DNA of 64,000 nt from Sphingomonas panacis (GCF_001717955.1 NZ_CP014168.1:4495501-4559500), one strand, 5' to 3'; numbered from the stretch's first letter, positions 18,160 through 26,851 are shown. Numbers and translations are program-made. The notes: generated from the letters alone by a model not told the origin.

Positions 18160-18931
18160 GCCTTCGAAGAGCGATATGGCGTCCGACATGACATCCGACC
18201 TGGAACCGCACGGCCCACCGATCGCGCTGCCGACCTCGATCGTACGATACGGCTATGCCCCGCCGCGCGGACAGCGGGTGGTCGCCTTTTTCGGCACTGC
18301 CCTTGTCTATGCAATAGCGGCAGTCGCGCTGTTCATATCGTTCCAGGACAGGCCCACCTCCCCCAAACCCCCATCGGCCCCGCTGGTGGTAACCTTGCTT
18401 CCACTTGCCTCGCCCCCTGAGGCGCCGCCCAAGCCGAAAGACGCACCCAAGCCGGTCGAGAAGCACGAGCGTAAGCCCCTACGGTCGCAGCCCGAACCGG
18501 TGATGCATCCCATCGTTCCGCTGCCGACGATTGCGGTGCCACCGCCCTCGCCGGCGGTGGAACGCGCTGATCCCACTCCTCCGCAACCTGAGACCGCCGC
18601 GCCCAAGACAGCGCCGGCACCGCAAGGGTCCCGGGCATCGAGCAACACCGCCGATACGTGGGAAGGTCGCGTACTCTCCCGGCTTGAGAAATTCCGAAAA
18701 TACCCCGGCAGCGCGCGGAGCGCTCGCCAGCAGGGGGTCGTCTATATTCGCTTCCGCATCAGCCGCGAAGGGCATGTACTCAGTTCGTCCTTGGTGCGCA
18801 GCTCGGGATTCCCGGCGCTTGACCAGGCCGCACTCGAGACGCTCCGGCGGGCCGATCCATTGCCCAGGATTCCGGCGGATCGTCCAGAGCAGATCGAGCT
18901 TTCCGTTCCCGTCGAGTTCACGATCCATTGA
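18137..18931 (+). CDS. tonB: TonB energy-transducing protein
   Basis: A 264-residue protein from ATG 18137, with GAGGAGA 6-12 nt upstream. It has a cytoplasmic N-terminus, one membrane helix (VVAFFGTALVYAIAAVALFI), a long Pro/Lys-rich periplasmic linker (residues ~75-170: SPPEAPPKPKDAPKPVEKHE and so on), and a C-terminal TonB domain (GVVYIRFRISREGHVLSSSL) ending PVEFTIH. It overlaps the preceding small gene by 23 bp. It probably serves the receptor at 14415 as a dedicated energy coupler, using ExbBD encoded elsewhere. Confidence 0.9.
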   Translation: MLALARPEPSKSDMASDMTSDLEPHGPPIALPTSIVRYGYAPPRGQRVVAFFGTALVYAIAAVALFISFQDRPTSPKPPSAPLVVTLLPLASPPEAPPKPKDAPKPVEKHERKPLRSQPEPVMHPIVPLPTIAVPPPSPAVERADPTPPQPETAAPKTAPAPQGSRASSNTADTWEGRVLSRLEKFRKYPGSARSARQQGVVYIRFRISREGHVLSSSLVRSSGFPALDQAALETLRRADPLPRIPADRPEQIELSVPVEFTIH

Positions 18932-19125
18932 GCCTGTCGGATGATCTCTTACCCTGCTGCGTTTGCTACAGTTGTCCCGGATCGGCATAGCATCGCAATG
19001 GCGCGCCCGAAGATGTAAGCGGCCCAGTGGCGAGGCCACTTTGCGATTGGCGAGTGATCTTGGAACGTCCTCCGGTCTTGAGGCGATATCTGGCTGAATC
19101 GCACCTTCCGCTTGAGCCCCAAGAT

Positions 19126-19491
19126 CTAGAAGCCATTTGAACCATTGAGGTAACGGCCGACAATTTCTGCGGCGGCGATTAATTCGTCCGCCCGGCTATA
19201 ATGGCCTGCGGTACGATATTCCTCGGCGGCCACCACTCGGGCATTTCTCTCGCTTTCCAGCAACTGACGCAGATCTTCAGGCCCGAGATCTCGCCGTGGC
19301 ACCTCAACTGACGGATCACCGAATGCCCGGAGGACATAGGTCTCGTGCAGCTTGCCTACCGGAACAGCCTGCGCGTCATCGACCGCGGCGATCAGACTGC
19401 GCAACACCATAACTTCCGCCGTCCGTCGGTCGCGCATGGCTGTTTTCAGGTCGCCCCTCAAACATGCCACGAGTTCATGCTGATCGCTCAT
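19126..19491 (-). CDS. GatB/YqeY-domain protein
   Basis: A 121-residue protein. AMRDRRTAEVMVLRSLIAAV near the N-terminus and the conserved Glu/Arg-rich middle (RQLLESERNARVVAAEEYRT), with GHYSRADELIAAAEIVGRYL at the end, match YqeY-like proteins related to the tail domain of GatB amidotransferase. Most family members are nearer 150 residues, so this is a short version. Role unknown, possibly tRNA-related. It is convergent with the tonB operon, with ~194 bp between them in which I see nothing. Confidence 0.7.
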   Translation of the reverse strand: MSDQHELVACLRGDLKTAMRDRRTAEVMVLRSLIAAVDDAQAVPVGKLHETYVLRAFGDPSVEVPRRDLGPEDLRQLLESERNARVVAAEEYRTAGHYSRADELIAAAEIVGRYLNGSNGF

Positions 19492-19729
19492 AACTCAGTT
19501 CTAGCCAACATAAATTGTTCAGGCCAGCGATTCGACTTCACCTGTCGAGCGGCGATGCCAATACTCTTCCACTCCCCTGGTCCGCAGCGGGGCAAGCATC
19601 ATCAGCCCGTCCTCCATCGATCACCACAATCTCACCATGGCGATGTCTGTTGGGGCCCATCCATCAACCGACCGAATGGCATTCTAGAGTTGCTTGCAGT
19701 AGAGTTTGTTTCGGGCGTAGCACGTGGCC
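19492..19729. other. Intergenic region, nothing recognised
   Basis: Separates divergent genes (YqeY-like on the minus strand, VOC protein on the plus). It presumably carries both promoters. Short overlapping open frames here lack RBSs and family features. Confidence 0.3.
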
Positions 19730-20125
19730 ATGACCATTTTCCCTACCCTACGAGTTGCCCGACCGACCGATGACCTGGAAGCCTTGCTTCCCTTCTATCG
19801 GAATGGCCTCGGCTTTGATGTCCTTGACAGATTCCAGGATCATGATGGCTTCGACGGAGTTATGCTTGGGCGGCCGGGCGCGCCATACCATCTGGAATTT
19901 ACACGAGCGCACGGCCATGTCGCCGGGCGTGCGCCGACGCAGGACCATCTTCCGATCTTCTACCTGCCCGCCATCGAGGAATGGCAAGCTGCGGTGGACC
20001 GAATGGAGGCTGCCGGCTTCTCAGCAGTTTCGGCGTTTAATCCCTACTGGGACCAACATGGCAGAACGTTCGAGGACCCCGATGGATATCGGGTTGTAAT
20101 CCAGAACGCGGCCTGGCGAATTTGA
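19730..20125 (+). CDS. VOC/glyoxalase-fold protein
   Basis: About 131 residues with one vicinal-oxygen-chelate double module: FPTLRVARPTDDLEALLPFY opening, GLGFDVLDRF, HLEFTRAHG (a metal-ligand-like His/Glu pair) and the ending DPDGYRVVIQNAAW. Proteins like this include glyoxalases, bleomycin-resistance-like binders and dioxygenase relatives; the sequence does not show which. ATG 19730 is chosen; GTG 19724 is 2 codons upstream and neither has a clear RBS. Confidence 0.7.
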   Translation: MTIFPTLRVARPTDDLEALLPFYRNGLGFDVLDRFQDHDGFDGVMLGRPGAPYHLEFTRAHGHVAGRAPTQDHLPIFYLPAIEEWQAAVDRMEAAGFSAVSAFNPYWDQHGRTFEDPDGYRVVIQNAAWRI

Positions 20126-20471
20126 CGCTCCTCAGCTTTCGGAGGCAGTTCCGTTATCGCTGTAAGCCAGCGATCGAAAGCGAACAGGCGCCGGCTGCGA
20201 CCGCGACTTCAGAGTTCAATGCCAGCTTTCGACGCGTATACGGCCAACGCCAACCTCGATAAGTGCTTCGCCCGCAGGCCGGCGGGAGCGCAGTGCTAGA
20301 GGCAGCACCACCAGCACCAGCGCCAGTCGAGTTCACCATCCATTGCCCTCGCTTTGCTCAGCCAACGAATACAGCTATCGGCCGTAGCTCGACCGCCGCG
20401 CAGCGGGAGCGTCGGGCCCGACGGGTTCCTGATCTTCAAAAGCTGCTAGGCGCCACTCAAGGAACTGTGCC
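20126..20471. other. Gene-poor stretch upstream of the hydrolase
   Basis: No gene supported. One plus frame (20263-20475) contains Ala/Pro-rich residues leading into PVEFTIH, the same seven residues that end TonB at 18931; it could be a remnant of a tonB tail, but there is no further similarity. An AAGGAA at 20459-20464 serves as RBS for the next gene. Confidence 0.35.
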
Positions 20472-21380
20472 CTGAATATCATCAACGCCAATGGCATCGA
20501 TCTCGCCTGGGACGATTTCGGCGACGCCGACGCGGAAACTGTTCTCCTGATCTCCGGGCTTGGCACGCAGATGATCCGTTGGACCGACAGGTTCTGTGAG
20601 GGACTTGCGGCGCAGGGCTTTCGCGTGATCCGTTTCGATAATCGCGATGCGGGCTGCTCGACCCATTTCAGCACGTCGCCTGCGCCGGATTTCGGCGCGC
20701 TCGCTGCCGCGCTGATGGCGGGGCGGCGACCAGACGTGCCCTACACGCTCTACGACATGGCTGCCGATGGGATCGGCCTTCTCGACGCCCTCGGCGCCGA
20801 GAAGGTACATGTCGTCGGGCGCTCAATGGGGGGCATGATCGCCCAGATCCTCGCGAGCGAACATGCCGGCCGGGTTCTGTCCCTGACGTCGATCATGTCT
20901 AGCACCGGTAATCCCGCCCTGCCCCAGGCCGCGCCCGACGTTATGGCAATGATGATGCGCCCGGCGCCTGATCCGGCCATCGATCCCGAGGGCTTTCTGG
21001 AAGTGCGTCTTGCGTTCGCACGCAAGATTGCAGGGACAGGCTTTCCCTTCGATGCAAAAGGGCAGCGCGCCCTTCTCCTGGAAGAAGTGAAGCGCTCCTA
21101 CGACCCGAGCGGCGCGGCGCGGCAGATCGCGGCTATGGCAGTGGCTGGCGACCGGCGGGCGCGGCTTGCGAGCATCACGGTACCGACACTCGTTATCCAT
21201 GGGACCGATGATCCGCTGATCCTCCCCACGTGCGGGCGCGACACGGCCAGCTCGATCCCCGATGCGCTTTACCTGCAGATCGACGGCATGGGGCATGATC
21301 TGCCGCCCGAACTCGATGGACGGGTCATCGCTGAGATCTGCAACCTCGTGAACGGGCAATCCGGCCCCGTTGGGTCCTGA
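20472..21380 (+). CDS. Alpha/beta hydrolase, probable CTG start
   Basis: About 302 residues. Homology clearly starts before the first ATG (20571): the frame upstream reads NIINANGIDLAWDDFGDADA and LLISGLGTQ, the first strands and the oxyanion-hole region of an alpha/beta hydrolase. The only plausible start near the expected place is CTG 20472, with AAGGA (20459-20463) 8 nt upstream. The nucleophile elbow is VGRSMGGM; a late GTDDPLIL Asp and GMGHDLP His complete the triad. Substrate unknown; similar proteins include aromatic-ring hydrolases and polyketide-modifying esterases. Confidence 0.8.
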   Translation: MNIINANGIDLAWDDFGDADAETVLLISGLGTQMIRWTDRFCEGLAAQGFRVIRFDNRDAGCSTHFSTSPAPDFGALAAALMAGRRPDVPYTLYDMAADGIGLLDALGAEKVHVVGRSMGGMIAQILASEHAGRVLSLTSIMSSTGNPALPQAAPDVMAMMMRPAPDPAIDPEGFLEVRLAFARKIAGTGFPFDAKGQRALLLEEVKRSYDPSGAARQIAAMAVAGDRRARLASITVPTLVIHGTDDPLILPTCGRDTASSIPDALYLQIDGMGHDLPPELDGRVIAEICNLVNGQSGPVGS

Positions 21381-21454
21381 CAGCTTCGGCCATCCGATGA
21401 GACGCTGGTCTCAGCGAAGATGGTTTTCAGAATGCGCACCCGGGAGAAATGCGA

Positions 21455-22011
21455 ATGGCTTTCCCACAAACAGCGCCGACTCCGGCCGACACGCCCAAGC
21501 CACACCGCCTGACACTGCGTCCGCGCGCTCTGGGCGACGCGGACGCCTTGTTTCCGACGATGGGCAATCCCACATGATGCGGTGGTGGTCTCGCGCTCCC
21601 TTTGACCATCTCGATGATCTTCGCACCTATTTCGCCGACGACGATCAGTCGAACTGGCGAGCATGGGCGATCATCAGGACGGGTGAGGAGCATGCCATTG
21701 GCTTTGTGGCGGCAGGCCAAAAACGCGAGGGTGTGTCGGAGATCGGCTATCTCCTTGCCCAAGACGCGCAGGGTCAGGGTTATGCGCGCGAAGCTGTCAC
21801 GATGGTCATCGATCAGCTTTTTGCCGAAGGCCAGCGGCGCCTTTTCGCAGATACCGATCCGGACAATCAGCCGTCGATCGCGCTGCTGACAGCCCTCGGC
21901 TTCACGCTGGAAGGACGGTTACGGGCAGAGTGGCAGACCCATATCGGTATTCGGGACTCGCTGATCTTTGGTCTTCTCGCTGACGAATGGCGCGCGCGCG
22001 CGAGCCATTAG
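21455..22011 (+). pseudogene. GNAT acetyltransferase (RimJ/RimL type) with a frameshift
   Basis: From ATG 21455 (GGGAGAA upstream), the frame gives PHRLTLRPRALGDADALFPT and MGNPT, the first strand of a RimJ-type acetyltransferase, then hits TGA at 21575. The homology continues at once in another frame from 21574: MMRWWSRAPFDHLDDLRTYF, the acetyl-CoA loop region (AQGQGYAREAVTMVI), and a normal end. One base is missing at about 21570-21576. Either the gene is broken or there is a sequencing error. The C-terminal frame alone lacks an RBS. Confidence 0.8.
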
Positions 22012-22050
22012 CCACGCTTACGCAGTTGGCCCTTCTCCATACCTTCGCGG

Positions 22051-22929
22051 TCAGACAACCCTCGCGACGATACGAGCGACCTCAGACAAAATGGCCTCCT
22101 GATCCGCCACGGAGCCATGCCCCCCGCCCAGATAAGCTGCAACGACGATCGGCGGACGATCGGGCGGGAAGATCACGCCGACATCGTTGGTCGATACGCC
22201 TTCCCATGTCCCCGGCTTGTTCGCGATCCGCCACCCCACCGGCAAGCCACGCCTTAGGCGTTGCGCAGCCGCATCCTTGGACGCCATCATCCATTCTATC
22301 AGGCGCGCCCGCGATGCTGGCGACAGGGCCGAGCCGAGCAGGATGTGTCGCAGCGTCGCAGCCATGGCCCGCGGTGACGTCGTATCATGCGTTTCTCCCG
22401 GCTTGACGATGTTGAGGGCCAGTTCAGTCCTGTCAATGCGGCTCGTGTGATCCCCGATCGAGCGCAGATAGGCGGTCAGCGCGGAAGGCCCGCCGAAGCC
22501 GGCCAGCAGGAGGTTCGCGGCGGTGCTGTCGCTGACGGTGGCCGCAGCTCCGCAAAGCTCCGCAACGGTCATGCCGTCGGCAAGATGTGGCCTGGTCGCC
22601 TTGAAGGGCGTCACCAGATCCTTCTGGGTGAAATAAATCCTTCGATCCAGATTCTCCTCACCGCGATCAACGCGAGCGAGCGTGAAGGCAATCGCCAGAG
22701 CCTTAAACGTGCTGCACAGCGCAAAGCGCTCATCAAGCCGGCGCCCCATCATCTCCCCGGTCGCGGTATCCAGAATGGCAACGCCCAAACGCCCGCCGCT
22801 GCGGGTTTCAAGCGCCTTGAGCCGGGCTTCGATAGTGCTCTGGCGATCACCTGCCCGCGCTGATGCCGCAAACAGCCAAGGCACTGCCCCAAGGGAAGCG
22901 AGCAATGTCACGCGTCTCGTGATGACCAT
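22051..22929 (-). CDS. Class A beta-lactamase (serine) with atypical motifs
   Basis: A 292-residue secreted serine beta-lactamase. A twin-arginine-like signal (ITRRVTLLASLGAV) is followed by the catalytic STFK (Ser73, Lys76), the SDx motif as SDS (133-135; normally SDN), Glu169 in RTELALN (the deacylation Glu, ABL 166) and the KTG box as KPG (238-240). Length and overall pattern (HDTTSPRAMA, STNDVGVI) fit class A. The Asn-to-Ser and Thr-to-Pro changes would affect substrate binding, so spectrum cannot be inferred. No regulator of the AmpR type is adjacent. Confidence 0.88.
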   Translation of the reverse strand: MVITRRVTLLASLGAVPWLFAASARAGDRQSTIEARLKALETRSGGRLGVAILDTATGEMMGRRLDERFALCSTFKALAIAFTLARVDRGEENLDRRIYFTQKDLVTPFKATRPHLADGMTVAELCGAAATVSDSTAANLLLAGFGGPSALTAYLRSIGDHTSRIDRTELALNIVKPGETHDTTSPRAMAATLRHILLGSALSPASRARLIEWMMASKDAAAQRLRRGLPVGWRIANKPGTWEGVSTNDVGVIFPPDRPPIVVAAYLGGGHGSVADQEAILSEVARIVARVV

Positions 22930-23024
22930 GGCCCGTCTCTTCCTTCACGATTATTCTCGATCTCCGCCGCGAGCGAATGCTCCGCGGTAACTGGCAAGCT
23001 TGCATTTGAGGCGCCAACCCAGGA

Positions 23025-23462
23025 TCAGTCACCATGCCGCAAATGAATGAGCGGATAAGGCCTGCCTTGCCCGTCAAGTGACGAACGGCCGGTCCGCCTG
23101 AACCCCATCTTCTCGTAGAAGCCGACTGCCTGGCCGTTTTGCTCGTTGACGTCGGTCGTCATCTCCGGGTGAAGGGCCAGGCCATGGCGCACCAGCGCCG
23201 CGCCAAGACCCGTTCCTCGATAGCGGGGATCGACGAAGAGCGCTTCCATATGGCCATTGTCGATAAGCAGGAAGGCCAGCGGATAATCTTTGACGTCCAC
23301 GGCCAACCAAAGCGGCGCCTGAGGCAGAAAGCCGCACACCATCTCGTCAAGTGCGAGACGATCCTCGGGCAAGAGGAAGTCATGCGTCGCGTCAACCGCG
23401 CCACGCCAGATTTCGATGACACGATCGCCGTCGTCGGGACGGGAATCTCTGATTGTAATCAC
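23025..23462 (-). CDS. GNAT acetyltransferase (YjaB-like)
   Basis: A 145-residue GNAT protein. It opens ITIRDSRPDDGDRVIEIWRG, and has the acetyl-CoA-binding loop in VDPRYRGTGLGAALVRHGLA (R-x-x-G-x-G/A) and the C-terminal DVNEQNGQAVGFYEKMGF typical of small-molecule acetyltransferases such as YjaB. Substrate unknown. It lies between the beta-lactamase and a VOC gene, all on the minus strand but with gaps of 95 and 42 bp, so co-transcription is uncertain. Confidence 0.8.
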   Translation of the reverse strand: MITIRDSRPDDGDRVIEIWRGAVDATHDFLLPEDRLALDEMVCGFLPQAPLWLAVDVKDYPLAFLLIDNGHMEALFVDPRYRGTGLGAALVRHGLALHPEMTTDVNEQNGQAVGFYEKMGFRRTGRSSLDGQGRPYPLIHLRHGD

Positions 23463-23523
23463 TTCCGGTTCTTTCCCGTTCTAATTTTTGATCGGCTGCC
23501 AAAGCAGCCAGATATCGGAAACT

Positions 23524-23982
23524 TCAACAATGTGCCTCTGGCAGTGCTTGCTGGCGACCGTCTATAGCGAAAGCAATTTCCTGGCCAAATGAGAGCTCAA
23601 GCGTATTGCCATCCGGGTCAGCGATATAGGTCCAAAGGCCCACGGGCGGTCCATCATCGCGGGGAGCAGAGCGCAGGGCGCCGTGGCGCTCAGCCTCGGC
23701 AGCGCGGGCATAGACATCCTCCGGCGTCGCACAGGCAACGCCTATATGGCCAAACGGACCAAGTGCCGTATCAACCAAGGCAGTTGAGGCGACGAGGACC
23801 AGCGCGAACGGACGCGTTCCATCTGCTAGCCACGCGACCTCATCGATGTCGCCACCAGCCCTACGGCGATGGACGACCTCAAGATCGGCGAACTTCTGGT
23901 AGAAAGCGATGCTTTTCTCAAGATCGCGCACCACCAGCGCGACATGGGACAATCCAGTATCCATTTGCGGTGACTGAGACAT
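23524..23982 (-). CDS. VOC-family protein (glyoxalase/extradiol-dioxygenase-like)
   Basis: A 152-residue protein from ATG 23982, preceded by GGAAAGGAGA. A longer frame to 24213 runs under the divergent LysR gene and is rejected. The metal-site pattern is visible: GLSHVALVVRD (His), LEVVHRRR, GHIGVACAT (His) and GNTLELSFG (Glu). The layout with a divergent NodD/LinR-type LysR at 24047 suggests an inducible enzyme of aromatic or chlorinated-aromatic metabolism; that is an inference from the pairing. Confidence 0.8.
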   Translation of the reverse strand: MSQSPQMDTGLSHVALVVRDLEKSIAFYQKFADLEVVHRRRAGGDIDEVAWLADGTRPFALVLVASTALVDTALGPFGHIGVACATPEDVYARAAEAERHGALRSAPRDDGPPVGLWTYIADPDGNTLELSFGQEIAFAIDGRQQALPEAHC

Positions 23983-24046
23983 CGTTGGGTCTCCTTTCCC
24001 TCCGCTTTTCGTCCATTGACGAAACGAATGGAAATCGAAGAAAAGT

Positions 24047-24982
24047 ATGTCCACTATGCATAGATTGAATAATCTCCAGCCGTCTGACCTGAGCCTGTTG
24101 CCGATCCTGGAGGCGCTGATCGCGGAACGCCATATCTCGCGCGCGGCCATCCGGCTCAATCGTTCGCAACCGGCGGTCAGCCATGCGCTTGCAAGGCTAC
24201 GAGATCTGTTCAACGATCCGCTTCTGGTACGCGGCGAAGGGGGGCTCCAGCCAACGGCCCGCGCGCTTCAACTCGTCGAACCGCTGGGTGAGGCGCTCGC
24301 ACTCATACGCTCGCTGGTCGATCAACCGACATTCGACGCGGAGCGGTGCGATCGCCATTTTCGTCTATCAATGTCGGATTATGGGGCGACCATTCTGCTG
24401 CCGACGCTTGTCTCGCAGGTTCGACAAATGGCGCCGCAGATGAATCTCTCCATCGTTTCCTACGGCAGAGAGCGCGCGATCGCGGCGCTCATGGACGGTG
24501 AGATCGACCTTGCGGTCGGCGTGTATCCGGTCCTCAAGCAACCCGGCGGCAGGGATCTTCGAAGCGCCCTGCTTTTTGAAGACTCATTCGCCTGCCTGTT
24601 CGACGCCGAGCAAGAAGGCACCCCAATCTCACTCGAACATTATCTGACGCGACCCCATGTGCGGGTTGCCGTAGCGCTGCATGACGACAGTGAGGTCGAC
24701 GATGCCCTTGCCCGCCTCGGTCACAAGCGCCGCATAGCCGTTCAAGTCCCGCATTGGTCAGCAGCTCCCGACCTTGTCAGAGGCACCGATCTGATCCTGA
24801 CGGCTGCCAGGCGCAGTCTTGACCACATCGTGCCGGGGAACCTGCGGTGCAGCCCACTGCCCTTCCAATTGGGCAGCTTCCCATTTGTTCAAACCTGGCA
24901 TCGTCGGCGCGAAAGGGACGCAGCGCATGGCTGGCTTCGGGATGCGGTTGCCAACGCGGCCACCTCGCGGCTCGGAACTTGA
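24047..24982 (+). CDS. LysR-family regulator, NodD/LinR/PcpR-like subgroup
   Basis: A 311-residue LysR protein. The N-terminus LQPSDLSLLPILEALIAERH, then SRAAIRLNRSQPAVSHALAR and DPLLVRGEGGLQPTARA, is characteristic of the NodD/LinR/PcpR branch, many members of which control aromatic degradation or nodulation signals. It is divergent from the VOC gene with 64 bp between starts and probably regulates it. The effector is unknown. Confidence 0.88.
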   Translation: MSTMHRLNNLQPSDLSLLPILEALIAERHISRAAIRLNRSQPAVSHALARLRDLFNDPLLVRGEGGLQPTARALQLVEPLGEALALIRSLVDQPTFDAERCDRHFRLSMSDYGATILLPTLVSQVRQMAPQMNLSIVSYGRERAIAALMDGEIDLAVGVYPVLKQPGGRDLRSALLFEDSFACLFDAEQEGTPISLEHYLTRPHVRVAVALHDDSEVDDALARLGHKRRIAVQVPHWSAAPDLVRGTDLILTAARRSLDHIVPGNLRCSPLPFQLGSFPFVQTWHRRRERDAAHGWLRDAVANAATSRLGT

Positions 24983-25009
24983 ACGTGATCGGCGCGGCGA
25001 CTGCGGTGA

Positions 25010-25933
25010 TCAGAAGAGACCTTTGACCGCGTTCTCGATCTCGATCGACAGACGAGCCACTTCTCGCTCGATCAGTGCCAGAACCGTTCTAGTACGCGAG
25101 GCCATCGGCAGTCCGGGCGCATAAAGGGCGTGAAGATCGAGCCCTGGAACTTCGAAGGCCGGCAACAGGCGCTTCAGTCGACCGCTTGCAAGATCCTTCG
25201 CGCATACAGCCAATTGGAGGACGCCAATGGCGCCCCCGCCGAGCAGGACGGCGTGAAGCGGCCGCCAATGGCTGACGTTGAGGACGACATCGATGGGCGC
25301 CGCCAGAGCGCAACCGTCGATCGTGCGCAAGGGCAATCGACCGCCTGCAAAGAGGCCCGACACACGGGCGAAGGCGTGGCCGACGAGATCCCCAGGTGTC
25401 TCCGGTTTTCCATGGTGCGCAAGATAAGCAGGTGCCGCCACCAGCACACGCGGCACATGCCCAACGCGTCGCGCGGCGAAACCGCCCTCACCCGGTTCCC
25501 CCAGGCGCAGTGACAGGTCTACGCCTTCGGTGACCGGATCCACGACCCGGTCGTTGAGAACCAGATCGACACGAAGCCCAGCGTGTGCTTCGCGCAAGTG
25601 TAACAGCACGCCCGGCAGCAGTACCTCCCCCAGCCCCTGCGGCGCAGCGATCCGCAGCGTGCCCCGCAGGGGAGCATCTCCCCGAACCGCGGACAGCGCG
25701 TCGTCGGCCGCCTCGATTGCCAGCTTGGCGCGCTCGTAAAAAGCCCCACCCATGTCGGTGGTGGAAAGCGCCCGCGTGCTCCGGCGGAGCAACTGTACAC
25801 CCAATTCGGCCTCGAGCCGTTCGAGCCGTTCGCTGACCGCCGGCTGCCCGATTCCGAGATCCTTGGCCGCCGCCGACATGCTGCCGCGCTCAACGACTCG
25901 AACGAACATGCGCATGGCGGCGAGGTAATCCAT
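25010..25933 (-). CDS. LysR-family transcriptional regulator
   Basis: A 307-residue LysR protein with HTH in residues 4-60 (MSAAAKDLGIGQPAVSERLE) followed by LLRRSTRALSTTDMG and a substrate-binding domain (RGTLRIAAPQGLGEVLLPGV). It belongs to the large DmlR/CrgA-like subgroup. It is divergent from the lactonase-like gene at 26063, its likely target. It converges with the LysR at 24047 over a 27-bp gap. Confidence 0.88.
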   Translation of the reverse strand: MDYLAAMRMFVRVVERGSMSAAAKDLGIGQPAVSERLERLEAELGVQLLRRSTRALSTTDMGGAFYERAKLAIEAADDALSAVRGDAPLRGTLRIAAPQGLGEVLLPGVLLHLREAHAGLRVDLVLNDRVVDPVTEGVDLSLRLGEPGEGGFAARRVGHVPRVLVAAPAYLAHHGKPETPGDLVGHAFARVSGLFAGGRLPLRTIDGCALAAPIDVVLNVSHWRPLHAVLLGGGAIGVLQLAVCAKDLASGRLKRLLPAFEVPGLDLHALYAPGLPMASRTRTVLALIEREVARLSIEIENAVKGLF

Positions 25934-26062
25934 GCCCCTCTATATATCGGATAGTCCGATGAATGAAAGCAGTTCGACCGGCCTACCCATCGCTCGCAGC
26001 CAAGGGGAGAAGCGTGGAGCCGCCGTGCCCTGCGGCCCTACCCTTTCCCGAAGGAAGAACAA

Positions 26063-26851
26063 ATGAGTGGTATCAGGCTCTACATGCTCCAATCCGGCAG
26101 CCAGCGCTGCAAGGTGCACGACATCAAGATGAACCAAGGCGATGCCGACTATGAAATTCCGGTTCCCTGGTTCCTGCTCATGCACCCGCGTGGCCATGTC
26201 ATCATTGATGGCGGCCTGGCCGCCGAAGGCCTATCGGACCCTCGCGGCTGGTGGGGTGATGCGATCGACGCCTACCAGCCGATCATGGAGAGCAGCCAGG
26301 GCTGCGCCGCGCAACTTGCGGGCCTCGGCGTGGCACCTGAACAGGTCCGCTTCGTGGTCCTGTCGCATCTGCATTGCGACCACAGCGGCGCGATCGGGCG
26401 CTTCCCGAACGCGACCCACATCGTCCAGCGGCGTGAGTACGAATATGCCTTCGCGCCCGACTGGTTCGCCGCCGGCGCCTACGCGCGGAAGGACTTCGAC
26501 CGACCTGGCCTTGACTGGCACTTCCTCGATGGTGAGGCAACGGATGGCTACGATCTCTATGGAGATGGCACGCTGCGTATGATCTTCACGCCCGGCCATA
26601 CGGTCGGCCATCAGTCCTTTCTTGTCCGCTTGCCCCAAACAGGCGCTATCCTTCTCACGGCGGACGCGGTCTATACGCAGGATCATTGGGAAGAGCGGGC
26701 ACTTCCAGGGTTCATGACCTCGGCGATCGACGCCGTGCGCTCGGTCCGGAAGCTGCGCGCGCTAGCCAAGAGAGAGCGGACCATGGTGGTAACAGGTCAT
26801 GACCCAGAAATATGGCCCGGTTTCAGGCAGGCCCCCGACTTTTACTCTTAA
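26063..26851 (+). CDS. AHL-lactonase-like metallo-beta-lactamase-fold hydrolase
   Basis: A 262-residue MBL-fold enzyme of the AiiA/AttM branch. The zinc signature SHLHCDHSG gives His102, His104, Asp106, His107; His179 (PGHTVGH), Asp201 (LTADAVY) and His246 (VTGHDPE) complete a dinuclear site. An RBS (AAGGAAGAAC) precedes ATG 26063. Enzymes of this branch open N-acyl-homoserine lactones or gamma-butyrolactone, so it may degrade quorum signals or feed on lactones. The divergent LysR at 25933 fits inducible use. The substrate cannot be decided from sequence. Confidence 0.83.
   Translation: MSGIRLYMLQSGSQRCKVHDIKMNQGDADYEIPVPWFLLMHPRGHVIIDGGLAAEGLSDPRGWWGDAIDAYQPIMESSQGCAAQLAGLGVAPEQVRFVVLSHLHCDHSGAIGRFPNATHIVQRREYEYAFAPDWFAAGAYARKDFDRPGLDWHFLDGEATDGYDLYGDGTLRMIFTPGHTVGHQSFLVRLPQTGAILLTADAVYTQDHWEERALPGFMTSAIDAVRSVRKLRALAKRERTMVVTGHDPEIWPGFRQAPDFYS

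Noticed and set aside
18966..19125. Short minus-strand frame between tonB and the YqeY-like gene
   Set aside because: No RBS, no similarity, ends inside neighbouring sequence.
20263..20345. Possible second TonB C-terminus (PVEFTIH repeated)
   Set aside because: Only seven residues match TonB at 18931; no preceding TonB domain, so chance or a tiny relic cannot be told apart.
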